This document shows, piece after piece, positions 20,710-32,570 of a DNA stretch of 35,000 nt. Numbering within the stretch: position 1 is the first letter of the stretch; the number at the start of each line of letters is the position of its first letter. The notes beneath the pieces are model-generated. The model ran no database searches. It was given only the letters and a program-made list of their open reading frames with translations, and was not told the origin of the DNA. Origin of the DNA: Chrysomallon squamiferum (lineage: Eukaryota; Mollusca; Gastropoda; Neomphalida; Peltospiridae). A program made the translations under genes and the position numbers. The stretch spans positions 21,584,413-21,619,412 of the forward strand of contig CM022673.1 of the NCBI GenBank assembly GCA_012295275.1. Reading direction: 5' to 3'.

Positions 20710-23700
20710 CTACCATGGCCATTTTGGTGGTTTTACACAGACCCTGGAGCCAGATACTGTCATTTCCTCCAGGTGAACTGTAGGGAGGTGGGACGTCACT
20801 TCTGGCAAATCTTGATGAAACAATGGATGGATGCAAACGCAGAGTGCTGGTCTCTGCTCTTTAAACCTGGAGTTTAAAATTTTGTTTTTAAATAATTAAA
20901 ACATTTCTCTGATTGGTTACATTGATCTGGATTTAGAAACAATTTAAGGACAAATATATATATATATATAGCTTTGATGTTGAAACTGAAGAGGTTATAA
21001 ATTATTTATATAAAAATAATAATAATGAAAGAACAGAAGAATATTCTGAAGAAGCTTTGTTTTTCCTTTCTTTTATATTATTTCAATGTTTTATTATTTT
21101 TTTTTTTCCCCTTAAAGAATATTTAAAATAATTAAATGGAGCAAAATGTTTGAAAGATAATATATATGTATTATGTACATACCTACATACACACACACAT
21201 AACTGTTTACCATACAAAATCCAAATAATTTTAATTTAACAAAACAAAAGATACGATGCACATAATATATTTAAAATTGTAAAACAAATATATATTTATA
21301 TATTAATACCTTGTTTGTATTTGTAACTGAAGGCTTTTGCACTGGGTAAGAGTGGCACCAGTAAAAATTTCAATTACCACTAGAGAAGAAACCTGTAAGA
21401 TAAATTAATAATAAAACGAAAAGAAAGATTCATGCACACATACTTATATCTGTCTATAACTCTCACTCAGACATACATCAATCTCTATACCTCTCACTAT
21501 ACCACTCACTCAGACATACATCACTATACCTCTCACTATACCACTCACTCAGACATACATCTCTATACCTCTCACTATACCACTTACTGTACCACTCACT
21601 CAGACATACATCTCTATACCTCTCACTATACCACTCACTCAGACATACATCTCTATACCTCTCACTATACCACTCACTATACCACTCACTCACACACACA
21701 CATTTACAACACTAAGTATTTTTCAGTCACATGTCTCTCACCTTTTCAACAAATGTAAGAACAGAAGAAGATTCTAAAGAAGCATTTTTTGAAAGAATAC
21801 AAATTCTCTCAAGAGATTTACACTCCTGACAAGCTGTGAAAAAAGAGTCATCCAGTTTCAGGTACGGCTGTTCCAGTCTACAAAATAAATTACAATATTT
21901 TATTATTTGTTTTATATTATTACCCCTTAACCATAGACTAATGTTTTAAATTAGCAGTCAGACAGGCCATGCAGCCTCAACTTTAATCACTACTGTGAGC
22001 AATTAAGTCAATTTTAATAAAGTGAAAAACAGATCAATAACAAATAATTAAAATTTACCTGTATATGTTGAAAAATATTTCAATAAATATCTAAAAAGAT
22101 GAAAGATAACTTCAGTGTTTCAAAAGATCTACCTCCCTTTATCAAATTGAAGAAAATAATTATATATAAAGTTGAACAAATAAATAATTATTACAAGATA
22201 ACAGTGTTATTAAAGCAATGAATTATGATACAAATCAAGAACCATTTTAAAAATATATATTGAAGATAATTTGGATTAGATCAATGTAAGATTCACAGTC
22301 TATAGACAGAAAGTTACCTGAAATCATGAAGTTTGTGAAAATACTTGAAGGCTGCACAGAGATTGTTCATGTACTGACAGTGACCAGTCAAGCCAAGATA
22401 AGCCAAGTGGAGGCGTTCAAGACTCACACATCCTTTAGCTATATCAATCAAACTTTCTCCAAGCCAAATTCCTGAAACCAAGACAAAAATTAAATTATGT
22501 ACATGAAGAAGATGGAAATAGCTTCACACAGTGTTGTATAAGAATAATGTAAGAAAAAAACTCCAATCTATATGTTCTGCAGCAGTTATGGACTAAGTGG
22601 CCTGTGGGGCTGTCTGAACAGTGTTGTATAAGAATATATTTTATTAAATAAATATTCATTTGGAAATACCTAGTTTTCTTATACAAATTTTCCCAGAAAT
22701 AAAATTTTTGCTCTATAATTTACTCGGATAACTGGACGTTATGGCTAACAACTTTTATAATAACATACGACAAAAAAGTTATTTATCTATATATATATAT
22801 ATATTTGCCTGAATTCTCAATAAACCATGCTGATAATTATTGCAATATTGCCTCAAATCCACATATAATTATTGTTATCTGCAAGCATCAATTTTTCAAG
22901 CAAACAACACTTTTCAGCACCAATAAATACATGCAAATGGCATTTTTTACTGCTAATAAACAAACACAAACAGCAGTTTTCAGCGCCATCAAATATTCAT
23001 TAAAGTTTATCTATGAAACAGTATCAGTTCTGCCCTTTTGATGACAAGCAATATGACAAAAATGCCCCCTTGCCCCTTCTTCAGTATATATATAAGTAAA
23101 AAGCAATTGTGTTGTATCAGAAACAAAAATGTAGCCCATATATGTGTGTAAGTACAAATGTGTTAAAGATAAGATGAGTACCTTGCAATCCAGACAGCTG
23201 CAGATATCTGAGGTTTTTCCATTTTCCAATACAGCACAGATCACTATCTCTGATAGAATTAGCCTGTACACTGTCAAAGTAAAATGCACATATTCAGGTT
23301 CTGAATAAAAATTAAGGTGATTTTTTCTCTTTTTTTCACATCTGTGAGATCAAACTTTATTTTTAAAACTGTCACTTAGATAAGTATATATTTTAAATAA
23401 AGATAAAATCTATAGTCTTCTGACATATTGTTCTAAAATGTGTTAAGATGGAGGGAAGAATAAGAAATAAATGCTGGTTAAATGGATGGATTAATAAAAT
23501 GCCTAAACATATATAAAAAAATATATACAGATGTTAATTGTAAAATAAAAACAACTATGTAAAATGAAAAGGATAATTTCTTTTATAATATTAGAAAAAT
23601 ACAGTACTGTTTACGAATAAGACAAAATGAAGACTCAGTAAGGAAACTAAAAATAATGATTATCATACCAGGAAATAAAATGGAATGTTTTTGGAGAAAC

Positions 23701-26700
23701 TCCAAAGTATTTGTTGAATGTGGACCGGAATCCAGCACTGATCAACTCAAACTCCTCAACTAGTGGACAATTATTGACCAGCAAGGACAATTCACTAAGT
23801 TTGGTCATTTCAGAAGTATCTTCAAGTAGTCTGTCCTCTGAGTCATTTTCACCAGATGTAGATGGCTGTGTGAAAAAATGTATAATAAAATTTTAAATGT
23901 TTAGATTTTTTTGAATTTTTTTTTATTTCAAAACACTCAAAACTATTTTTTCTTTTAAATAAAAAATAATAAAATATAATAAAGAAAACAAAAAACACAC
24001 ACCAAAAAAACATTAACTAAAAAATATTATAAAATAATCAAATAAGTGTGTATTTTAATACTAAATAACTAAATGGTATTATACAAATTGAAGTTTAGCA
24101 ATTATAAGTCTTTAGTCAAGTTTAAACAATAAATATAAAAACTGCAGCTTTTGTAGATAATTTTGGAATGAAATATTTTAAGAGAAAGAACAATTAATTT
24201 TGAAATAGTAACAATTATTTAACCAGTTTGTTAATCTTGGGCCAAAAAATAGGGCAAAAAACTAATGCTATAGGAACAGGACAGGAAAATACGAAAATAG
24301 GTCAGTGTTTCTTTTTAATTTGGTATGCCATGCATTTTAGAGTCAGGGTAAAGTTAGGTAGTGGAAAATTATGATGATAAATGCTGAATGTTGAAATACA
24401 GATTAACAAGTTCCACTGATCAAGAGGTAACAGAGATTAAACATTTTTTTTTAGCTAAAATGACAGCACAACTTGTTGGTGATAGCACAGTTCACAAAAA
24501 AATACTTTAATGAATAAGTTTATGGTTCATTTTTTTTAAATAGTTATAAAAACATTTCTTTATGAAGAGCTAAGCTTGTTTTGTTTCTTTTACAATACCT
24601 GGTTTTGATTTAACTGTATGCCAGTGCGTAACCTCTTGGCATTCTGGGAAGAGTGGTACTGAACTAGCTTTCTTTTCCTTGTAACAATATTTGCTGATGA
24701 ATTTTTATCTTTCAGACACAGACAACAAGGAGATATTGAAATACTTCTCCATTCTGGAACAAAAATTTAAAGTTAATATTTTTTTTGTTTACTATACCGT
24801 TACAGAAAACTGATCAGTTACTATTTTGAAACTATTATTATTATTATTTTTAATGTCAGTAATCTCTATTGTTTGCAAGTTTGTTTGAATTTTTTTTTTT
24901 TTAATTATTATTACCTATTTTTACCTCATAAAAGTCATGAAAACTTTCATTTCATACTGAAACTAACTTGCAAATTGTTTAAGATATTAAAAAATAATAT
25001 AAATAAAAAATGTTACCCCATGTAGTGGCAAATTATGAGATTATTTATTAAAAAATTTAAACTTTTTATATTTTGATGTGGTCATGTTGCTGTGTAATTT
25101 ATGATTGTTCAGCAAATTTGTGATATTTGAAAGAATCCTAAATACAGTCTAATGCTGTTGTTGTTGCAGTTGTAGTTCACCTCGATTGTGACTAAGAAGA
25201 TGACACAGTGTGCTGTTGGTGATGTCACTCTCATGAACGTGAACACCAGACAAATTGATGTGGCGAAGATGTGACATGCTCATCAACAACAGCTGCAGGC
25301 CACCAGGTTCAGGGGTCTGGTTATCCTGGATTGAAAGAAAGATTAAAGAAATATTTTACTTAATTTTGTAGACAGAACTAAAAATGTTAAATAAAACTAA
25401 TTACAAAAAATGCTGATATCTGCATTTGTACCCACCTTCATATTTTAGTATATTCAGAGAATTTTTTTCTTTTTAATGCATTTTTCTCATTTTATTTTAT
25501 GTACGGCATTAAAAAGGAACAATATTTAAATAAAAATAAAAAGCAACAAAACAATGATACCTCTCCTAACAGTAGACTATGGCAGTTCTGTAAGTTTATG
25601 CTGACTAGATTTGGACAACCTTCAGCTATTGTCTGAAGACTGTGACTTGTAATCCTTGTGTTATCTGCAATATTGAGAAAAATAAGATTCCTTGCCTTGT
25701 GCAAAGGAAAATCTGAGTTTGGTATCTCAATCATTGCTCGAGAGAAATCAAGATGCTGTAATGAATCAATTTGCAGAAGGCACTTGAAGAAATGTGTCTT
25801 GTTTTGTAATCTCTGTAAATTAGAAGATGGCTGAAGAATGGTTTCAAATTTGAGTGAAAATTTACACAATTCCATCAACATTCCAAAAAAAAACATTCGA
25901 GCTGCAGGATCTATAGCATCATTAATACTAAGAGTTTTCAAATGAGTCCAGTTCTCTTTGTTGTTGATCTGAGGCTGAAGCAGATACTGTGGCATCCCCT
26001 TAGAGCAGCTTGGTGTGCCCAGTACATGCAGTTCCTCCAGGTTTTGACAGTATTCAAGGAAGGATGGTTGAGACAGAAAGTGCATTGATATGTGAGGTGA
26101 GAACTCCAGCTGTTGTCTGAAGTGAAGACAAATTACTTGGAGGTGTTTCAGGGTTTTCTGCGCAGACTGGTTTGTCGCCAGTTCTGAATGAAAGTCTCTC
26201 AAGTCCTGAATTGTGAAGGCCAGAACTTTGATTTTGTCAAGGGCAGCCATGATTCGGCACAAACGTTTCACGGTCACATTGCAATGAAGTAAATACAGGT
26301 GGGTTAAGCTTTTGCATCGAGAGATAGAATTATCAAAAACTTTTCCTGAAAGCCAGTAACAGGCATTAAGGTTTAGTTTGACCAGGTGGTAACTGGCTCT
26401 CTGAAGGTATTTTGTAAAAATCACATCAGTCAGTCTGTAACAGTTGGCGAAACTGGAATGTCTGAAAGCAAAAATATTAATACAATTAGCAGGGTTCTTT
26501 TTCTTTGTTTTATAAAATATATAAATGGCCAATTTCATATATCAAAATACTAAATTTTACATTGATTTTTCATCAAAACAATTTCAAACTGAACTTGTTT
26601 TTGTTGTGCACAAGGCAGAACTAAAAGTATTGAATTATGAAGCAAAGTGACTATCACTTATCGTATGGCCGACATATAAATGATATTAAATATCTTTTGT

Positions 26701-27019
26701 TGCATAGACAGTTGACATTTGTCTAAAATGACCAAAATAGAATCATAATTTGACCACAAATTTTCTTTAAAAGGCAATACACTGAAATTAAAAGAGTGAA
26801 CCATAAATCAGTAAATAGAACGAAGAGAACAACGAAATTCTTGCTTTTGGAAATCAGTAACAGTATATACCTCACTAGTGTGCGGTCGTAACATAGTGAG
26901 TTAAATCGTCTGTTAACTTTGCTTATGCTATATAAGTCAATCGAGGGCAAAAAACTTAAAATATTTAGCAAAACATCGTCCGAAAATCCATCGAAATAAC
27001 GTTCACAGGGCGCGGCCAT
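20710..27019 (-). CDS. FBXL18: F-box and leucine-rich repeat protein 18 (SCF ubiquitin-ligase substrate receptor)
   Basis: The F-box binds SKP1 in an SCF ubiquitin ligase, and the leucine-rich repeats choose substrates; human FBXL18 has been reported to target FBXL7. The 10 exons in coding order are 27019-26871, 26461-25561, 25325-25181, 24753-24599, 23865-23669, 23270-23182, 22471-22318, 21877-21742, 21392-21310 and 20866-20710. All junctions stay in frame and give 721 aa, close to human FBXL18. The F-box is near residues 8-48 (FDGFSDDVLLNILSFLPSIDL). The large second exon (300 codons) carries LACYWL-type and LRR segments such as LQHLDFSRAMIEIP and LVSINLQNCHSL. LRRs continue in later exons (LRHINLSGVHV, LRYLQLSGLQG, LERLHLAYLGL). 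The C-terminus (CIHPLFHQDL...TVHLEEMTVSGSRV...PPKWPW) aligns with the distinctive FBXL18 tail. The ATG at 27019 has a strong context (AGA before, G after). Exon 4 is Ser/Lys-rich and poorly conserved-looking. Confidence 0.93.
21468..21690. repeat. 39-bp minisatellite in FBXL18 intron 8
   Basis: Five tandem units begin CAGACATACATC and continue with a CTATACC/CACTC motif. Most are 39 bp; two carry an extra 12-bp CTATACCACTCA-type subunit (51 bp). Because 39 and 51 are multiples of three and the unit has no stop in some frames, it yields long open frames on both strands (TSHYTTHSDIHLY and its opposite-strand counterpart). These are not genes: the array lies between FBXL18 exons 8 and 9. Confidence 0.93.
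22528..22636. repeat. 19-bp direct repeats flanking a 71-bp insert in FBXL18 intron 7-6 interval
   Basis: ACAGTGTTGTATAAGAATA occurs exactly at 22528-22546 and again at 22618-22636. The 71 bp between (GC-richer than the surroundings) may be a retroposed fragment with a long target-site duplication. The minus-strand orientation of the insert has a T-rich end. It lies in the intron between the exons at 23182-23270 and 22318-22471. Confidence 0.6.
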
Positions 27020-27300
27020 TCTTCTTTTTCTGACGTATTTTCCCTCAGTGTTCACATTGACTCCAACGAAAAAGTAACGTTACATACAATAATAGAAAAT
27101 AAAAGGTTACCAAACAAGATATTGGACCAAGTAATACAGTGAGTAAATATTAAATACATTCAAACGAAAAATCTTCGATCGTAAAACCGAATAATTATGA
27201 TCAAATATAAGCCAGACTAAACTTTTCTTATTTTTCTTTTTTTAATAATGAGCTTTAAAATAATTTCATTAAAAAAATATGCACATGAATAAACACATAA
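27020..27300 (-). promoter_or_regulatory. Putative 5' UTR and promoter region of FBXL18
   Basis: Unique sequence directly upstream of the FBXL18 ATG, bounded on the right by the AAT array at 27310. It contains an in-frame run back to 27055 without an ATG. The start-codon context AAGAATGGCCGCG resembles the YY1-type motif often seen at animal promoters and start sites. No TATA box was identified. Assignment is by position only. Confidence 0.3.
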
Positions 27301-27308
27301 TAAGACAA

Positions 27309-27309
<1 letters not shown>

Positions 27310-27368
<59 letters not shown>

Positions 27369-27391
27369 AATAAATAAAAAAAAAACATGAA

Positions 27392-27442
<51 letters not shown>

Positions 27443-27455
27443 AAAAAAACATGAA

Positions 27456-27501
<46 letters not shown>
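27310..27501. repeat. Three (AAT)n arrays separated by a repeated AAATAAATAAA-type linker
   Basis: AAT tracts at about 27310-27360, 27391-27434 and 27455-27501 are separated by near-identical linkers made of AAAT units, an A run and CATGAA. The tract plus linker is itself a higher-order tandem repeat. Both strands give spurious open frames of poly-I, poly-L or poly-Y. Confidence 0.92.
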
Positions 27502-27507
<6 letters not shown>

Positions 27508-27779
27508 GAATAATTAATGACAGAAGAACTAATAGAATAGTAGTTGTTAGTCGCTGCAGTACCAGTAACAACAGTTATAACAGTATCAGTAAAAGCAACG
27601 ACATAACTTACTGAATAACATCTAAAAGACAATTAAGAAGGTTTTTCGTTATTTTTACAGTTTAAAATTTGTTTTAGTGTATTAGCGTAATATATATCAT
27701 ATATAATCATGAATTTTCTGCAGATTACACTATTTCTAAGTAAGGTAAATATATACATAAGTAAGCAAACAGAATGAAA

Positions 27780-27865
27780 GAAAGAAAGATAGATAGATAG
27801 GTAGGTAGGCAGGTAGGTAGATAAATAGATAGATAGGTAGGTAGGCAGATAAACAGATAGACAGG
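27780..27865. repeat. GATA/GGTA tetranucleotide array
   Basis: GAAA units grade into GATA, then GGTA and GGCA variants, then GATA with AAAT interruptions. It directly precedes the 155-bp duplication. Confidence 0.88.
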
Positions 27866-28155
27866 TCGACAGACATATATATATATATATAGATAAATAC
27901 ATAAATAGATAAATACATAAATAGATAAATAAACGCTTACACATATATAAACAGAAAATCATTCTGTTAAACTATAAAGTATGTTGCTGATGCTATACAA
28001 CTCGCTAACACATAAATATGTCGACAGACATATATATATAGATAGATAAATACATAAATTGATAAATAAACGCTTACACATATATAAACAGAAAATCATT
28101 CTGTTAAACTATAAAGTATGTTGCTGATGCTATACAACTCGCTAACACATAAATA
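27866..28155. repeat. Recent tandem duplication, 155-bp and 137-bp-spaced copies
   Basis: Unit 1 (27866-28020) and unit 2 (28021-28155) both start TCGACAGACATATATATA and share an identical 88-bp unique segment, 27931-28018 and 28068-28155. They differ only in the length of the AT/GATA/AAAT part. Identity of the unique segment implies a very recent duplication. The function of the unique segment is unknown and no coding frame is conserved in it. Confidence 0.92.
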
Positions 28156-28159
28156 AATC

Positions 28160-29882
28160 GGTAGATTACTAAGAATTTCAAATTTTAGTTTATTAGTTTG
28201 CTATGTAATATTAGTTGATATTTTTAGCTCTAAATTTATTGATTTTTTGACTCATGTGATAGAGTTTAAACATATAAAATTGCAGGTATGTATGTAATTA
28301 GCTGTAAGTATAAAGGTTGATTCGAAATGTTGGTGACCAGAAGTATCCCATATTTCTAAAATAGAACGAGGAAGGAACCCGAGTCTAAATACAAAAACCG
28401 TTCTTAGTTCATATACAGCTTGTAATCATAGCCTGAAGGTAATTTTCTACAGTGTTCTTAATAATTTTGACCCAGAAAAAACCCCGAACAAAACACAAAA
28501 AGACAGGAGCACAATTGCCGCTTCAAAAATATTTCAGATTTCGGAATATCGAATCCGAAATGTTCAAAATATAATAAATAAATAAATAAATAAATAAATA
28601 AAATACTACTACTACTCCTATTACTAACAGTAACAACAAATACAGCAGCAATACTAGTAGTACTAACACCACTACTACTACAACAATAAGTAGTAAATAA
28701 GAAGTAAATAGTTTATGATTATTTTTACCTGAGGATTTTTAAGAATTTAAAACAAGAAAAATGAAAAAAAAAAAAAAAAAAAAAAAAAAAATGAAAGAAG
28801 AAGAAAAATGCAAAAGAAAAAATAATAGAAAAAGATGGTTTTCCAAAATAACTTAACCCAGTTTTTAAAATGCACTAAAAGCTGATACTGAGAACATACA
28901 TGCATTTTAAATTGCGCCATTCAAACTGAAACATATCTGACCTTGTAACAAGAAACTCAAACAATTCTGTTTACGCTGAACGGCTGAAACTGAAAAAGAG
29001 TAATGTCATGTTAGGCTCATGTTAAGACGTTGCGAAATGTCTGGAACTCCAAACTCATGGACAGATAAAGTTTCGTTTAATCTCGAATTAACGTTTCATA
29101 CCAGTGAAATTCCAATTTCAAGGCGTTCTAGACGAGAGGATTGATGCAGAATGAGTATTTTGAGAAATATCTGGATCAACATTAGAAGAATGTTTCCGAA
29201 AATATCCTACAACAAAGTCTGTTATAATGACTAATATAAACGTTTATATATATATATCAAATTTGTAGTTATCAATGACCTTTTCTTAAGTTGTTTTTTT
29301 TCCTCTTGCTACTTTTTTATTTTTGTTTGTTTGTGTGTTTGTTTATTTATTTATTAACACTAGCAAAATAATATTTATCAAATTGTGGATTTCATTTCTT
29401 AAAATGGAAGCTATTGATATCTTTTCCAGTGTTACATAATGTTTAATGATAACTAATGACTAACTAGATTATTATTAATGTCTCAAAATTTAACAATATG
29501 ATTTTGCGTTAATCTGTGAACCAAGACTGGAAGAAAAACATTTAAAAAAAACCCTGCATAAACTTTAAATATAGAAGCCGCATGATTGTACTTTAGGCCA
29601 TATGCGCGAAAATTACTGAATGAATTTCAATCAGTTTTAGACTGCTTTGTTTTCCTGGCCGCTGAAATGCTAAAATTAATCCAACGGATTTAGAATAAAT
29701 AGAAGCACAAAAGAAAATAATAAAACAATTGCAGATAAAAATAATTATATTCAAAAAAGTTATATTTAAGTTCAATATATACAATTTTTATTTTGTTTAC
29801 TTCTAATAAACGAAAAGAAATTTATATTGAACATATCAGAAAATTCTAATAATGTCTTTATCATTATGCAAATCATTTTCAC
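28160..29882. other. Non-coding stretch without recognised features
   Basis: Moderately complex AT-rich sequence with no supported exon. It contains an AAAT tract at about 28570-28600, CTA/ACA trinucleotides near 28603-28690, an A run near 28767-28791 and an unusually repeat-free segment at 28840-29220. That segment was checked in all frames by eye without finding a plausible exon. Confidence 0.45.
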
Positions 29883-30010
29883 CTGATATCGAGCAGAACA
29901 TTTTTCCGTTAAAAAGCCAAGGGCCACGGCATTATCTCCCATGCCTGAAGATAGCTCATGAAAATATACCTTATCAAGATGACTTTTAATTTCATCTGCC
30001 AATGATGCAG
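29883..30010 (-). CDS. Candidate exon of an unidentified gene
   Basis: On the minus strand a good acceptor (TTTTCACCTAG) precedes 128 bp that stay open and end at CAG followed by the donor GTGAAA. The exon begins with two bases of a split codon and ends in phase 0. It encodes 42 residues, starting ASLADEIKSHLDKVYFHELS and ending ALGFLTEKCSARYQ, an amphipathic helical composition quite unlike the surrounding AT-driven open frames. Codon composition and GC content are higher than in its neighbourhood. I could not identify the family, and no flanking exon with matching phase was found in this window. It is either one exon of a long-intron gene or a remnant of one. Confidence 0.42.
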
Positions 30011-30168
30011 CTAGGTGAAAAGGTCACTGACGTTTTGCTTATTTCAGACATTAATGATGCCTAAATTCAAAATGTTTCTTAATGGTATGGATCGGAAACC
30101 TTTGTAATTTAGCACCTAAATCAGTAAACGTTGCTAACTTTAAAAATAATAACAACCCAGTTACTTTC

Positions 30169-30169
<1 letters not shown>

Positions 30170-30226
<57 letters not shown>

Positions 30227-30283
30227 TACATACACACACATACATACAGATATACATTCATACATATATATATATATATATAT
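30170..30283. repeat. (CA)n-(CATA)n-(TA)n microsatellite
   Basis: About 25 CA copies, then CATA units, then about 10 TA copies. Overlapping open frames on both strands are artefacts. Confidence 0.95.
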
Positions 30284-30714
30284 GTAATCTTAAATTTAAA
30301 TGGGGAGGACAGTCATGTGTAAAATGTATCAGTTGTTAATGTTAAAATTTAAAATGAAGTTAAGTGAAGATGAAACAGTTAAGTCAGCTCGAGTAAATAT
30401 TTATTATGTGGATATTAATTAACATGTTTATTTAATTTGATATTTCTTAGAAGCTGCTGGTCACATGACCTTCTGTTACCTTACTACTTTACTTTAAAAT
30501 GCCTTTCTATTTGACCTTCGATCCCTGAACAGAATGTAGATCAAACAAACATCTTTTCAAACTTGTGTCCTTTAGCTTCATACTAAAGAGTAACTGAAAC
30601 ATAAATGGATTACTACTATTTTATAATATATAAGGAAGTGGTTGTCATTGTATTGTGTACATAAATAAATAAATAAGAGAAAATTCTGTTGAAATAGAAA
30701 TATTAATAAACATT

Positions 30715-30856
<142 letters not shown>

Positions 30857-31335
30857 CCATGCGCAAACTTTATAACACTGGAATTTAATCCCGGTAAATC
30901 AGCGCCTCCCCACCCTGTAGTAGTTCCTACGGGCCTGTATCATCAATGATATTAATAAAATTAAACTAAAAATGAAGTACCAATATTAAATTAATTTGCT
31001 TAGGTCAGTATGTTTCATAGACATATTGAATTGCACACGCAGTACTTACAGCCGCCGGCAAAAGATCTCTAATAAAAGCAGGCAAATGCGTTTTACACTT
31101 ATATATTTATTTTATGGCCGTTTATGCAGTATTTTATATGAATGTGGAAACATAGGCAAATAAGAAACTAGATGAAATACAGAACACGTTTTCAAAACCG
31201 TTCAAATATATTTCCTTTAAATATATTGCCACCCCAACCCTCCCGGATATAAAGTCGAAATTATCTATTCAGCTCTGTGTGCTTAGTTAATTTATTTATA
31301 TAAAATAAATAATTTTTATTCAGTTCATTATAAGG

Positions 31336-31465
31336 ACACACACACACACACTCACACACTCACACACACAACCACACACAAACACACACACACACTCACA
31401 CACTCACACACACACACACAACCACACACAAAACACACACACACACACACAAACACTCACACACT
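31336..31465. repeat. CA-rich array with higher-order duplication
   Basis: CA repeats are interrupted by CT and AA at regular places. The order ACTCACACACTCACAC, then ACAACCACACACAAA, occurs twice in succession (about 31348 and 31394), so the CA array contains a duplicated longer unit of roughly 46-52 bp. Confidence 0.85.
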
Positions 31466-32257
31466 TCTTTCACAGATTATTTAACGACAGCAGCACTAGC
31501 AGTAATAATAATAATCATAGTAAAAGTCCTATTTGTATAGAGACTCAGTCAGAAAATTATATTCTTTTATTTTTAATTTTCGTCTTTTTATTTTAATGTT
31601 AGTATTAAGACAACTGAGCACCTGCATCAGTTTCTGATAAACAAATACAAATTAAGGTTTTAACTATCCGTGAAGTTAAACATTAAAAAGAAATAAATAA
31701 ATAAAAGAAGAAGAAGAAAAAGTAGAAAATAATTCATTTCCTAAAAGATTGTCTGTTATACATTGTAGTAACTTACATTTATTTATTTATTTATATGTTT
31801 ATTTATTTATCTTTCTTTCAAATTCCAAACTTATTTCTGTGTATTTAATACACATCATGGTAGTTTTATTAAGTCCGGCGATTAAAACTGTGTTTAGGTT
31901 TCTCAGTTACGTAAAAAAAAGTGTCAGTTAAATCAAAGGAGTTTTAAAAAATGAACCTGATTAATCAGTAGTATTTATGTTCTTTTTCCTTCTGGCGTCT
32001 TTTTCTTTATAAAATGAAAAAAAAAAAAAAAAAAAGAGGAATGAAATAGAAATAAAAAAAAAAAAATTAAGAGCCTATTTGATTTATTTAAATAGTAAAT
32101 CAATGAATCATAATCAAACACGAAGATATAAAACCAAGTCAACTCCTCCCTTTTCTATTTCAGAAATGAGTTTTTCCCGTTCTTATTTTTTTTTAAATTT
32201 ATTTATTTATTTATTTTTTGGTATTTAATACATATATGTAAATTACATATATACATG

Positions 32258-32258
32258 A

Positions 32259-32293
<35 letters not shown>

Positions 32294-32570
32294 CATACAT
32301 ACATACATACATACATACACACATACACACTCGTGTTTCTGTCCATGTGTGGGTATATATACATATGTGTGTGTGTGTGTGCGTGTATATATACCCACAC
32401 ATATATAAATGTGTGTGTGTGTGTGCGTGTATATATACCCACACATATATAAATGTGTGTGTGCGTGTATATATACACACACATATATAAATGTGTGTGT
32501 GTGTGTGTGTGTGTATATATACCCACACATATATAAATGTGTGTGTGTGTTGTGAAACACGAGCGTGTGT
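32258..32570. repeat. Partly palindromic CA/TATA/TG array with a ~44-bp tandem unit
   Basis: CA and CATA repeats at 32258-32330 are followed by four or five tandem units of about 37-50 bp made of a TG tract, GTATATATAC, CCACACATATATAAAT. The outer boundaries form an inverted repeat: ACACACTCGTGTTTC at 32325-32339 and GAAACACGAGCGTGTGT at 32554-32570. The left CA half can pair with the right TG half, giving a long imperfect cruciform. Six overlapping open frames over it are artefacts. Confidence 0.9.

Noticed and set aside
21432-21758. Tandem-repeat protein TSHYTTHSDIHLY and its opposite-strand partner
   Set aside because: Produced by the 39-bp minisatellite within an FBXL18 intron; no start or splice support.
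27020-27055. Longer FBXL18 N-terminus (12 more residues)
   Set aside because: The extension begins at GTG; no ATG lies in frame, while the ATG at 27019 has a strong context and directly precedes the F-box.
27255-27632. Long open frames rich in I, L and Y
   Set aside because: Translations of the AAT arrays in different frames.
31045-31100. Minus-strand exon candidate KTHLPAFIRDLLPAA ending at GTAAGT
   Set aside because: There is no convincing acceptor, it is short, and its phase does not match the candidate exon at 29883-30010.
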